Shown in pieces: positions 43,844-55,525 of a stretch of DNA of 64,000 bases (the first letter of the stretch is position 1; every line of letters starts with the position of its first letter). The stretch lies in NCBI GenBank assembly GCA_963682055.1, contig OY821741.1, positions 25,614,711-25,678,710 on the forward strand, read 5' to 3'. The position numbers were made by a program, and so were the translations under genes. A model generated the notes under the pieces. That model worked only from the letters and a program-made list of their open reading frames with translations. It was not told where the DNA came from and did no database searches. The DNA comes from Primula veris (taxonomy: Eukaryota > Streptophyta > Magnoliopsida > Ericales > Primulaceae).

Positions 43844-46800
43844 ACATTTTATAAATTTCCACTTAATGGGAGATGATGATAGTAGTAAACCTTATTATCT
43901 CCAAATTCGTAGCACATTTCAGTTGGTCAGTGAGTCAAATTGGATTAGTACTTTAGTTCTTTTACGTAATGGTATGTCCCTCTATGTACGCTCAAAGCCC
44001 TGCAAAGTAGCCTCAAGCTAGTACCGTAAGACAATTAAAGCACGATACATATGATTAATGTAAAGAAAGTTCATTATCCACTAATTGAAAATTAAATAAA
44101 GGTTGAAAGAACTCATGAAATTAGTGAAAGAGTCCTATAGTTTAGTCTCAAGTATCCAACAATCCATGTACACCACTGTTACTATTATACTACCACATGT
44201 AAAGTGTAAAGTACGTTCCAACTTATTTAGATATTCTTATTTAGATATTGTTACTTTTGTAACTTTTGTTACAAAAATTTGGTCATAGAGCAAATGCGTA
44301 TAGATATATCTTTATTTCTTGACAAAAGTGGTGATATTCTGTTTCTTTTTATATTTTACATATCTTACATACTATTAGAGTTTATCCATTCTCGCTAAAA
44401 GGTTTTGTGATAAAAAAGAGTGAACTCATATATAAGCATAAATTATGATCAATTACCCATCAATATGAGGACAATATTCAACACTCCCACTCATTTGTGG
44501 GCCGAGCTAAACAAACGTCCAATGGGCCAAATGCCCATAAGTGTAAACAACAAGACAATGAGAGAGCCCAACAAATAAGAAACAAAAAAAATCCGCTCTG
44601 ATACCATATTAGAGTCCATCCATATTAGAGTCAAACGCTAACCAGTTTGTATGATAGGCCACATCCACCTAATTTATTGATTGCACCCGTTTACATTATC
44701 AGAAATTGACCAACCCACGAATGAGAGGCAGTGTTAAAATTGTCCCACATCGTTTAGGCATTAATAAAACCAAATATTAATATATGGCCATCTCCTTCGT
44801 TACTAATAGGCCTTTTAGTATGTAATGGACGTGGTTTTACGCATAGCTTCATATCTATTTAACAATTACAGATAATCGAGTTATAAAGTATTTATTTATT
44901 TTCATTATTAGCGGGAGGTGAGACCAAACATGTAACATGTAACCCATGAAATATTTGACACTTTATCTTATGGAATGAGAGTTCTTTCTCCCTATTTTAT
45001 TTACATAAAAATACAATCAATGAATAGTCATTCGATGAAAAAGAATTTTTGTTAATATCCTATTTCTTATCAAAATAAACATAAAAATCGAATCACTAGG
45101 ATTATTAACTAATGAGGAATGTAAGTATTGGAAAAAAAAATCTCTCCTAATTTCGTATTTACTAATCTATTAATAAGTAAGGACTTCTTTTAGAAAAGTC
45201 CCGTTTGACATCTCTTCATCTGCAAATACTTCTCGATCTGAAAACATAGAGACAAAGGGCTGATCTTTGAAACGCTAGGTTAGTCTTTTTGATACACAAC
45301 ACTAGGTCTTTTTTTTTTAGAAAGATATATGTACAACACTAGCTTAGACTGCTACTAAAAAGGAGTGTTCCAACTTCCGTAAGAGGGAAGGAAATTAATT
45401 GTACATTGTAACTCAACTTTAGTCAAGTAAAAGTGTATGACGACCGGGATGCATTGAATTTGTTTTCTAATCCTTACCGAGGGGAAGTTATAGATTCACA
45501 TATGATAAAAATTAAGAAAACGATGTATGAGGTACATAAATAAGAACAGATACGACATGCGTCGGTTTATGACTGGTATAGAGTTTTCGAGCACACTCTC
45601 TCTTTCTTTTAGGTGGTCACAATATGTTTGATTCTTTTTATATAGAAGTACCAAAAGTCATGAACTGAATTCTTCTTGTGAAATACTTTAGTAAATACGA
45701 AAAATATTCCTCTAATTTCCAAATTAGTTCGAATTTTCCCCAAATCGAGTTGGAGAGACATCCTCTATACAAGACACAACTACTTTAGGATTGATTTAAT
45801 TATAATACTGGAATATATCTATTAATAATTACCATAATATTAGAAAAGCCATACCACGTCATGTACTTATGATTTTCCCATATCACTTGGTACTATTAAC
45901 CTGGAAAACTTTGGTATATAACTTTGGTATGTAGCGGATAAAAATATTATGCCATATCAAAATACAAATAATATAAACAAATCATAACATGCTCATTCTG
46001 CCTACCAATCACACGTCCATAATTCTTAATCATGCATAAATTCACAATATACACATACCTCAAATCCGTCAATTAAATCGAAAGTGGATGTTATTAACAA
46101 AATTATAACTACTTTAAGGTTTTTGACCCACCTTTACTAATTGTTCTTCTTAAAATGTTGATAGTTGGCTCATCGTGCATCCGCCCCTATAATTTAGTTA
46201 TATAATAACATTATAAATTTAAACTTATAAACATGTAAGATTCTGAAATGGTACCTGTCAAGTGAATTAATATATCTTATATTTTTTATTTTATAAGTTA
46301 CATATGTGATTTGTTACTTTTCAGTTTTAAAGTTTGGAATTTAAACATTTTTATTCAACTCTAAAGCTAACCAAATCATGCGATTCAAAACTTAATATGT
46401 CTCGTGAAGAATCAAACACTATATGTATTCTATTAGAAATTATTCTTAAATCCCAACTAGTTTAAACAGCTACCACATCCTTGATTATTCTTGATATTAT
46501 TAGAAAGTTCAGATTTTGTCTTTTAAAGTTACAATGTATTTATCTACCTTCTGACAAGAGCAAATAACGTACGTAGTTCAAAAGCCAGTATAGTCCTTAA
46601 CTAGTCTAACTTGTTACTATATTTTTCCTATAATTTTAGTTAGCTCCTAACTAATTCAGGTAAGCACTAAAAACTAAATGTTTTTTTTTCAGTTTCATAA
46701 GTCATAACCATTTCAGATTCTGTCCTGATTTTAAAAATATCACCATAAATCGATGTAAAAAAAAATTCCAGTTCTGTTTGGACGAGATACTACAAATTTG

Positions 46801-47686
46801 GATTAGGTTCGCTGTGTAAAAGAAACCACAACGCAAATAATTTTTTCAAAGATTGTTTAGCTTCAGGCAGTTTGATTTTTCAAGAAACCGAAGCGGTTTA
46901 AGATACATGTTTATAAAATCTCTAATTCACTCTTTGGGTTATGAAAAACTGTATATGAAATAATTTTAGAAAGACGTTAGGCTGCACGTTTAACATAAAA
47001 GGCTACGGAAAATTTCCAACATCAAAATAATCCCCAAAATATTACATATGTAAGGGTGTTCGGTATTTTAGATAATGACAATATTAAAGTTTACTTGTTC
47101 CTAAGTACTACAGCTTACTTAAAATAGTTCGAAGGAAAACTTCATATGATATTTTTAAGAGTGTCATAAGGCTATCTCTTAGTTACGGTTGCGTAAGTTT
47201 GTTTGCGTACGCTCCCTTCGGAATCCACCCTCTACCTCCTTCTTCTTCCCTTTTATTTTTTTTCTATGTACTTAATGTTCAAATTTTTACTACAATATTT
47301 TTTCTTTTCTCCTATATCTATTATGTATTTCCAAGTGGGATAGTAAACCCAAGACCAACCTCTCTTTAAATGTGACCAAGGTTTTTCCTAAAAATACTTC
47401 TCTTGTCTTGACAAGTGGCCTATAATCGCTCATCAATTTACTTTTGATTGACACATGTCCCATGACTCATGGCTAAGCTAGAAAACTTAATTCTTAAGTA
47501 CTTAGGCTCCCCTTCACCGTAAGGGTTAGAACCTGACGTTTACGAATCAGCTGTATCTTTAGAGGGTTTCTGATAATAATAATAAAATGTACTTAGGCTC
47601 CAATTAATAGAGTTGTTTATTAGTTTATTAAAATAAATAAATATAAAATGTGGCTTTTTATAAATACAATATTGTATAGTATGTAT
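43844..47686. other. AT-rich sequence with LTR-element debris, no gene
   Basis: No protein motif seen. At 44594-44610 GCTCTGATACCATATTAG is a minus-strand primer-binding-like site (TGGTATCAGAGC), and TATTAGAGTnnATCC phrases recur at 44368, 44608 and 44624, indicating an old LTR-element remnant around 44370-44650. From about 47350 to 47686 sequence such as GACACATGTCCCATGACTCA resembles plant Gypsy LTR sequence and probably belongs to the 3' LTR of the next element. Confidence 0.45.
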
Positions 47687-48038
47687 TATCTTTTATGTTT
47701 TGAAATTATAAGATAAGAAATATGCATTAAATATGTGTACATATATTTTCTTGTTTATTTAACTATTTGAAATTTATCTATCAATTTATCACAGTGTTAA
47801 TAAATAGGGGGTGTGACAATTCTCCCCCACTTAAGAAATTTCGTTCACGAAATTTTTGGTAATATCTTTTATGTTTTGAAATTATAAGATAAGAAATATG
47901 CATTAAATATGTGTATATATATTTTCTTGTTTATTTAACTATTTGAAATTTATCTATCAATTTATCACAGTGTTAATAAATAGGGGGTGTGACAATTCTC
48001 CCCCACTTAAGAAATTTCGTTCACGAAATTTTATTTAC
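47687..48038 (-). repeat. 176-bp tandem duplication across LTR and internal boundary
   Basis: 47687-47862 and 47863-48038 are almost identical (one clear difference, ACATAT versus ATATAT, plus the end). Each copy holds the start of a Gypsy 3' LTR (minus TGTCACACCCCC), the polypurine tract AAGTGGGGGAGAAT and the last pol codons (NFVNEIS frame). Confidence 0.9.
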
Positions 48039-48059
48039 CAAAATTATGATTATATAGAG

Positions 48060-49218
48060 TAATTATACTCGTGATAACGTCACGAAAACCATGTGTATCT
48101 GCTCTATTCATGTTATAGATCCTTGCTGGTGCTCAAGCCTCGATAGCTGTTGTCCGACCCCAAAGAATACTATCTGCACCTCTGTCTCGTCCTTTATCAC
48201 CTACATTTTTTTGAGGATAATCTCCTTGCATTGTACAATAGCATGAAATATGTCCCTCTTTGCCACACCTATAGCATCCCATGAAACGCTATGTCTGCCT
48301 TTGGTTGCATTCATTTGCATAGTGTCCCTTCTTTTTGCAGCGATTGCAGATAACTTCTTCTCCTCCTGTCTTATCAGGTTGTGTGCGTCGATCACCATGG
48401 TGTCTATTATAACTTGGCTTCGTGTTTCTTGAAGGGTTTGGATTTCGACCTCCGAAGTTTTTCTCCTGAAATTTAGATGTGTTCTCTCCATTAAAGGATT
48501 GGGATATTTGCTATGACCGTGACCTCTTATTTTGTTCTCGAATAGTGGCGTACTCATTCGAATTATGTTCGATGCTATACGCTTTATCAACTAGTATAGG
48601 ATAACTGGTGATATCTAGTAATGATAAACGTGATTTAAGTGGTAGGTCCATCCCTTGCAGGAATCTGCGACACTTAGCTTCATCCGTACAAACCAATTTC
48701 GGGATAAAAGGAGACAAGGACGTGAATATTCTCTCATATTCTGTCACAGTCCTGCCATCTTGAGACAAGTTAGTGAACTCCCTTTCTTTACTAAGACGAT
48801 ACGATATAGGGAGGTACTGGTTATCAAACACTTCTTTAAAATGAACCCACGTTAGAGCAGTTCGACCATGATTTGCCTCGAGTAGTAGTCGTTTCGTACT
48901 CGTCCACCAATTCTGGGCATTCTCCTTCAACATAAAAGTAGCGAGTGTAACCTTTTGTTTTGCAGTTACGTCCATTATATCAAAAATTTACTACATGCGA
49001 AAGAACCATTCTTCAACGTCTTCTCGATTTGTGTTCGCGAAGAATGATGGAGGGTCTAACCTCATGAACGACTCATGTAGCTTAGAGTTATTCCTGCCTG
49101 CCTCAGTCATATGCCTAGTGAAGAAACGCAACATAGCATTTTCCACTTCAGATGCCATGTCAGCCCTCGGCAGTTGGGATCCTTCGCCTTCCCCAGAACC
49201 AATCTGACCAGACTCCAT
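48060..49218 (-). pseudogene. Gypsy gag with two zinc knuckles, disrupted
   Basis: ATG 49218 (MESGQIGSG) begins gag; a stop after FFRM at about 48991 interrupts it, and the same protein continues at 48975-48511 (NAQNWWTSTKRLL, FKEVFDNQYLP, CRRFLQGMDLPL). Beyond a frame change near 48510 one frame encodes CNRCKKKGHYANEC and another CYRCGKEGHISCYC-like knuckles. The final readable codons, NMNRADTHGF and DVIT, match the junction before Gypsy protease, after which pol is missing. Not functional as it stands. Confidence 0.8.
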
Positions 49219-49243
49219 TATCCTATTATTAAGTAAAAATCAT

Positions 49244-49246
<3 letters not shown>

Positions 49247-49290
<44 letters not shown>
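49247..49290. repeat. TA microsatellite
   Basis: About 22 TA units in the leader of the gag-only element, 14 bases from the solo LTR. Confidence 0.9.
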
Positions 49291-49292
<2 letters not shown>

Positions 49293-49303
49293 TTTAGATA
49301 TAG

Positions 49304-51188
49304 TGTCACACCCCAAAATCCATAAACACGGACATCGAGCCATGACCTTTTGAAAAAAAAAGAAAAAAGAACCTGTTGTTACGAAATTAAAAATTTTTAA
49401 AAGAAAAGACTAGCGAGCTAAAGGAACAATTAAACGAATAAATAAAACTGTTTGTCAAACGCGGCTACAAGACGAGACAGTTTTGACAAATTTATAAAAA
49501 GAAATAAACGAATGTAAATTGCCCGTAGGCTACAACCTCAAAATAAAATCTAAGTGAAAAGTAAATGAAAGCCCGAGCCCATGTGATATATTGTCATACC
49601 TTCTAACCGAACGCCTCAACCTATAATGTACTTGAAATACAAAACTGTAACGGTGAGTCCCACGCACATAACTAGACGGGACGGCACCACAATACCGTCA
49701 CTCCATCCCATAAATGCAAGAGCTCACAAATTCTACAACTACGATAATCGACGTATAAATAGAAATATAATGACATTCTACAACTAAATAAATTAAATAA
49801 ATTAAATAACGTCAACACAAATCTATAGCAACACATGGACCTCTCATGCCACCTACCCCATTCCGTAAGGTATGTCATTCCCGATCCCCTCGGCCGTCTT
49901 CTGTCCCCGGAATTAGGAAGAGACAGAGACCATTGCTAACATAAAAATAGATTTAAAGTGCGCACTTGGACCTCTCATGCCACTCGTCCCAGTCCGTAAG
50001 ACGAGTCATTCCCTATCCCCTCGGCCGTCTACTGTCCCCGGAATTAGGAAGAGACAGAGACCATAGCTAACATAAAAATAAATATAGTGCACATTAGGAC
50101 CTCTCATGCCACTCGCCCAAGTCCGTAAGACGAGTCATTCCCTATCCCCACGGCCGTCTTCTGTCTCCGGAATTAGGAAGAGACAGAGACCATTGCTAAT
50201 GTATCAATATTAAGGCCTCGGCCAATAATATTATACTATTCATATAACACAATCTCATACGTATAAAAATTAAGACCTCGGCCAATTAAATAATAATCCA
50301 ATCATTTATCACATTCTCATACGTCATTCTAACGTAATTCAACAAAACAAATAAGCATAGATACTAGATTCACAACTAGCCAACCAACTCTAACAATATA
50401 AAATTTCATTCAGGCATTTTAACAAACAACTTATATGCGCAATATAAAACTCATCTTTATTCAACAATAATTTACCCAATTCTATCAACAATCATAATAA
50501 TACATAATCAACGCATATAACACGCAACCCATTAGTATTAACATTAATCCGAAATCAAAAGACTAAATCCACAACTAATCCAAAATCAAACAACTGAATT
50601 AAAAATATAACAACTAAACCCCAATTAACAATTTAAGAACATATTTAATATAAAATGCAAAAACTCCCAATTTGAAATAAACGTAAAACATAATCCTAAC
50701 ATGCACCCTCGTCTAGTCGCTATGGATAACCCCCGTTACCTTAGAGCGTAGTGAAGATGCTTCCGGTATGAACCCGCTAATGGTGGTTTCTCTTCTTCTT
50801 CTCTCTTTTCTCTCTTTTTCTCTCTCTTCTCTTGGCTGATTTTAGGTTTAAAGAATTGAAAGTGGCTGATTTTTTTTGTTTAGAAAAAACTGTTTTTAGA
50901 AAGTTTGTGAAAGCGAACTATTTGGTCCCCAAAGTTCTAAAAGCTAATTTTTAATCAAAATTATTAATATACTACTCAATAATAACAAATATTTAGAAAC
51001 CAATCTATTGAGTCATTTTTATTAGTAAAATTAGTAACGGTTTTTTTTTTTAATAAAGTTTTTCGGAAGAATTTCGGTTTTTGGCTAAAAACTAGTCGAG
51101 TGACCCGTTTTTGGTAAAATTTGTATAAAACGTTTTTGGATAAATTAATTTCTAATTAAAAACACTTATAAAAATACGGAATGTTACA
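49304..51188 (-). repeat. Solo LTR of a second Gypsy family
   Basis: 1885 bp with plus-strand ends TGTCACACCCC and GGAATGTTACA, flanked on both sides by TATAG (49299-49303 and 51189-51193). Its reverse complement is recognisably the same family as the LTR at 57796-59177 (shared CCAAAAACGTTTTATACAAA, CTAAGGTAACGGGGGTTATC and GACGGCCGAGGGGAT blocks). A single LTR with an intact target duplication is the product of recombination between the two LTRs of a full element. Confidence 0.9.
49837..50202. repeat. Three tandem ~130-bp units in the solo LTR
   Basis: Units starting GGACCTCTCATGCCAC at 49837, 49968 and 50097. Each contains CCCTCGGCCGTCT or a close variant and GGAATTAGGAAGAGACAG. The related LTR at 57796 has only about one and a half units (58513 and 58646). 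Confidence 0.92.
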
Positions 51189-52531
51189 TATAGTGCTAAA
51201 TAATCTTACCGAGCGAATCTACTACCGCAGCCGAGTCCGGGAATAGTTTACAGGACCTTAGACCTAAGCTCTGATACCAAATTGTCATGAACTCAATTTT
51301 TAAAGCTAATTAATTATACTTTGAGAGGGAAAGTTAATAATATCAAAAGGTAAGATAGTGTTTTTCGAAAAATTAGAAGGCAAATAAGATAAAACATATT
51401 ATATTACAAACCAGTTTTCCAAAATAATGTGTTCATGTACACTTATTCAAAAGTCACACTTAGCAATGCTTATTCAAATATAATACACGCGCGTTCCTTA
51501 AAGATAACTTTAACATAAGGATTTAATGTAAGATCCCGAATTCCCGGTCAAGGCTGGATCCGCTCCAATATTGCCATATCTTGGAAAAAAAATAATAAAC
51601 ATCGACGGGCTGAGTATTTTTAGAAAATACTTAGTAAGCTACAAAATTTAAAAAAAGTATAACTAAGTAATAACACATTGCGCCAAAACTATGCCTCCGC
51701 AAACCCTACAATAATAAACTTTTACCGTAAATAATAATAAATGATTATGCATATATGATAATGAGCAATCATATGTCAATGCATCTACGTGCATGCCTTG
51801 AGCTCAAGGGATCTGTGTAGGACCCATCCACCTACACACGGTACCATAAATACATCCCTTATGCGGGGAAACCTCGCTACTTCACTGTAGCGGACAAAAC
51901 AAAACCACGCTATAACTTCTGATTTCAGGTTCCAAACGTTTCGAGTTTGCTTTTCCTAGCGAGTCCAGCAACAACATGCACGGAGATAGTATAATTTTAG
52001 TTAATTCAGTTGCTAAAGGAATCAAATTTTACAATTTATGAATGATGCTAAAACAAATTTGGAGCAGATTTTTGTGAACCGACCATTATTGCTAAACTAG
52101 GTACCGCTGCCTAAACATCAATTTTCTGTAGTTAAGAGTTCGTAATGCCATACTACTTTCTTGTACAAATTGTTCATCACATAAATTAATTACCTTTTAT
52201 GTATAAAATTGAACTCTAAATCTAATCATAGTGTTCAATTTTCATCGGTACCACGATGGATTGATTTGGCCATTTATTGTAAACTTCTCAAATCATGGTA
52301 CTTTGTTATTTTGTCTAAAAGGATGTTTAAAAACCCAATCACTACTATCAAATGCAAAAGAAAATCGTGAGAGAATATGTATCTATTGGAAACATGGGGG
52401 ATGAAGAAAATAGTTACCAGCCAAATTTCTAAAGTCACACAAAAAATTGCAAATTACCTATGTGGCTACATGAGACATAATAAACTAACACAAGAAAGGT
52501 ACCAAGTAATCTTTACATCGAAAGAAAGTTC
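51189..52531. other. Gypsy leader and probable LTR remnant, no gene
   Basis: 51194-51283 is the rest of the gag-only element's leader and PBS. From 51283 on the sequence resembles a plant Gypsy LTR on the minus strand up to about 52000. 52010-52531 shows no recognisable gene. Confidence 0.5.
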
Positions 52532-52644
52532 CTTAATAACAACGGAAGTGACACCCTTATCCACACAAAAATAAGTTCCTGATTTTCGTGCATATTGCTC
52601 TGAGAACTTCCTCATTATCTCAACCGCCTTCTCAGTTGGCTCAA
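52532..52644 (-). pseudogene. Exon fragment of ferredoxin-thioredoxin reductase catalytic chain
   Basis: A 113-bp minus-strand block preceded by a good acceptor (CTGTTTGCAG) encodes EPTEKAVEIMRKFSEQYARK and then SGTYFCVDKGVTSVVIK. I recognise this as the segment before the first CPC motif of the chloroplast ferredoxin-thioredoxin reductase catalytic subunit, which passes electrons from ferredoxin to thioredoxin through a 4Fe-4S cluster. The CPC and CHC cluster motifs that should follow are not found to the left. The expected donor reads AAG then GAACTT instead of GT. No transit peptide exon is seen. It is therefore a gene fragment, not a working gene. Confidence in the family is high, but no search was run. 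Confidence 0.75.
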
Positions 52645-53604
52645 CTGCAAACAGATTAAAATATACTATATAACATCAAAATTTCGGACCACATAAACAT
52701 GCTATCAGACACTTCAAATTTATATTTCAACATATAAACTACTCAAACATTAATCATATAGCCCATTTAGCACAAGAAAGCTTTAGCTAAAAACTGCTTG
52801 AAAACAGTCCCCAATAAACTAACTCGAAAGAATTACAGCAGAAGTTTTGTTACAAGCTTAAAAACAAGAAGATTTAAAATATACATTTGATGTTGGGAAT
52901 GTATTGAAAAGTTCCACACTTTACTATATACGGGAAACATTTCATATTAAAATGATATTATATGCTAATATAAGAAAAATCACTGTCACTGTAGATCCAT
53001 CTCTTTCGCTTTTCAGCTAATTTTTTTTTATTTAAAACAGCTTTTTTAAAAGAAAAGACTGCCTTTCAAGCACACCGGATTATTTGGTTTAAACTTTTAG
53101 GCTCCGCTTATTTCTTTTTTTCTAGATTTTTTGCTTAAATAGGTCGCCAAAATAATTGTTACTAGACAATCAACAGCCCAAACTAATGATTCACCGTACT
53201 CTGAATTTTATTCACAGTAATGCACACAACTGAATATTCAATGAAATATGGTATTCATTAACTCCTTCATGGCAAGAAACTAAAAGTTCGTCTAAATAAA
53301 CTGATCCATAATTGATTAAAACAAGGGTTAACAACTATTTCTGAATAATAGCCCTTTGGAAAGTAAAAAAGTTGTCTTACAAACACACCATATTACTTGG
53401 TATCACTGCAGAATCTCAATTTATATATTCTTCTGCTTAAACTCTGCATTGTACTAAATTTGAGCGTATTTAATAATATTCCTCCAGAATTAGAATTGTC
53501 CACTGTTTTAAAAGCTTGCTTCGAACCAAAATACTCGCCTCAAAGAGGAAAAAACTCTATTGAAAGCTTTAAAATTCAGAAAAAGACTCGTTGCGAACTC
53601 TCAC
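52645..53604. other. Spacer between two host-gene fragments
   Basis: AT-rich sequence with no recognisable exon on either strand. It would be the introns or junction DNA of the captured fragments. Confidence 0.45.
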
Positions 53605-54214
53605 CCATGTTACAAATTATTAATAGGCTCCAATGATCCTTATATTAAAATAACAAGAGAAAAATGGTAAAACAGAGAAAACACAAATGTGTTCCCTATC
53701 CGTAAAACGGTGCCAAATTTAACTCAAAGGAATAGAAGACCTACCATCGAATAATAGGAACAATGACATATTTTTTGGTGAAAATATGTTTCTTGTTAAT
53801 CCATTTCAACACTTTTGCTTGCTGATCTGGTTTTAAATACAAGTTAAACCACATGCAATCTAGATAAGCAAACGAATTCTTCTTCCCATCTGGTAAGCTT
53901 TTCCAAAGTTCCCTATAAGCAGAAGAAACATATCTTTTAGCGGGGAAGGAAAAAGAAAAAGGTGTTTTGTTTACTGGTGTGGACATTATATAAGCTTACT
54001 CAAAATAGCAATGAAATGCAGAAGTATCCAACTTTCCTAGTTGAGGATTAATGTCATCGTCTCTTATTCTCCTCTTCGGTCTTTCACGACCAAAAGATGG
54101 GCGAACTACTTCAGGTTCAATTGTCTCTTTGCCGTTTTGTTTACATTTTTGTTTTCGACCACATAAAGGTTTCAAAATCTCACTGCCTTCTTGTTGATGT
54201 GTATCCGGAACAGT
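53605..54214 (-). pseudogene. Ulp1-type SUMO protease gene fragment, three exons
   Basis: On the minus strand: exon at 54214-54000 after an acceptor CTAG, ending INPQLGKLDTSAFHCYF with donor GTAAGC; exon at 53912-53745 after TATAG, encoding ELWKSLPDGKKNSFAYLDCM then WFNLYLK and KHIFTKKYVIVPII, with donor GTAGGT; exon from 53638 encoding HWSLLIIC, which holds the catalytic His of the family, with donor GTGAGA. This matches plant C48 (Ulp1/SENP) cysteine proteases that remove SUMO. The join from the second to the third exon is one base out of frame, and the catalytic Asp and Cys parts are absent. The right edge is cut by the Copia LTR at 54224. Introns are kept, so it was not copied from mRNA. 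Confidence 0.72.
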
Positions 54215-54223
54215 CTAGCACAC

Positions 54224-54516
54224 TGTTGAAATAATAAATTGTTTGGTACAATCTTTGCTTTAATGTCATGATCTTTCGAATACATGCATAGACCTTTGAT
54301 ATGGATGGATGAATAAGTTATGTCTTTTGATTTTCTAGAATAAATGTTGATAACTCAAGACCTTTGATGTTCTCTTGAGTTTAGTATAAATAGGTGCTCT
54401 ACTTCCATTTGTAAGTACACCAAAATTTAGTTTGAGTTTGATATTATAAGAGTTCTTTCCCTCTCTATATTTTACGTTGTCATTTTATGTGAGTGAGTGG
54501 TCGTTTCGACCCAACA
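54224..54516 (+). repeat. 5' LTR of the Tork-like Copia
   Basis: 293 bp, from TGTTGAAATAATAAATTG to TTTCGACCCAACA, followed one base later by the PBS. Contains a TATA box at 54387-54395. Confidence 0.82.
54387..54395 (+). promoter_or_regulatory. TATA box in Tork-like LTR
   Basis: TATAAATAG, about 120 bp before the LTR end, in the position expected for an LTR promoter. Confidence 0.6.
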
Positions 54517-54517
54517 G

Positions 54518-54529
54518 TGGTATCAGAGC
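54518..54529 (+). promoter_or_regulatory. Primer-binding site of the Tork-like Copia
   Basis: TGGTATCAGAGC, complementary to initiator tRNA-Met, one base after the LTR. Confidence 0.9.
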
Positions 54530-54542
54530 CAACGGTCCCAAA

Positions 54543-55525
54543 ATGGCCGGTGGAATGACCCCTTTTATCCCCATGCTTAAGAAAGATTTCTACGATAATT
54601 GGAGCATAAGAATGAAAGTGCTTCTCGGTTCCCGAAATGTGTGGGAAATCATAGAGACCGGGTTTAATGAACCCGAAGAAGACACTGACGTAACTCAGGC
54701 TCAAATGGAGGACTTAAAGAAGAAGGATCGAAAGGCTCTTAACATCATCCATCAAGTTTTGGATGAAACTATGTTCGAAAAGGTGGCATGTGCAATCACG
54801 AGCAAAGAAGCTTGGGATATTTTGGAGAATTCATTCAAAGGAGTTGACAAGGTAAAAAAGATTCGACTCCAAACCTTACGTGGTGATTTTGAGGCTTTAT
54901 GTATGAAAGTCTCCGAATCGGTTGACGACTATTTTTCACGAGTTCAAAAGTTTGTCAATCAAATGAAAAGATGCGGAGAAAAATTGGACGACACCCGTGT
55001 TGTCAAAAAAATTCTACGTTCTTTAGATTCCAAATGGGATTACATTGTTGTGGCTATCGAGGAATCTAAAGACGTAGAATCAATGACGGTGGATCAACTT
55101 TTGGGCTCGCTCCAAGCTCATGAAGAAAAACTCAACAAAAGAGTTGTGAAAGAAGAGCCGCTCGAGCAAGCTCTTCAAACGAAATTTAGCATGAACGAGA
55201 AAAGTTTTGGTAACTCGAAAAGCCAACGAGAAAGAGATCGAGGTCAAAATTATGGCTGTGGTGGTTACAACTCTTTCAAAAAAGAAGAGAGGAGACAAAA
55301 CTCTTATCCGACAAGAGGCCGTGGAAGAGGAGGAAATTATAATGGAAAACCGAGGTATGATAAGTCCCAAATTAAATGTATAATTGTCAAAAATTTGGAC
55401 ATTACGCTTCCGAGTGTAGATTGGGTAATAATAAATTTGAAGAAAGGGCTAATTTTGCTAGAGAAAATGAATAACGTTCTACACTTTTATTTGCGCATAA
55501 TGAAAATAAAAGCGGAGAAATTACT
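54543..55525 (+). pseudogene. Tork-like Copia gag, frameshifted at the zinc knuckle
   Basis: ATG 54543 ([12 protein letters not shown]) is chosen because it follows the PBS; an in-frame ATG at 54477 lies inside the LTR and cannot be used. The gag core runs [19 protein letters not shown] through [12 protein letters not shown], then an Arg/Gly-rich stretch. Around 55379 one base is missing: a neighbouring frame gives [12 protein letters not shown], the second half of a CCHC knuckle, while the annotated frame reads nonsense to 55538. The knuckle frame reaches a TAA near 55468 before the protease. Gag cannot be made complete. Confidence 0.82.

Larger units (their letters stand above)
47687..51283 (-). 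mobile_element. Gag-only Gypsy derivative (minus strand), truncated
   Basis: Order on the minus strand: PBS (51279-51268, TGGTATCAGAGC), leader, gag (49218 to about 48180), a few codons of the protease start (about 48110-48060), then directly the pol C-terminal end, polypurine tract and 3' LTR. Nearly all of pol is missing. The leader is interrupted by a solo LTR (49304-51188). Sequence beyond 51283 (TGTCATGAACTC) looks like the matching 5' LTR, including CGACGGGCTGAGTATTTT on the minus strand near 51600, but its far end was not found. Confidence 0.72.
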
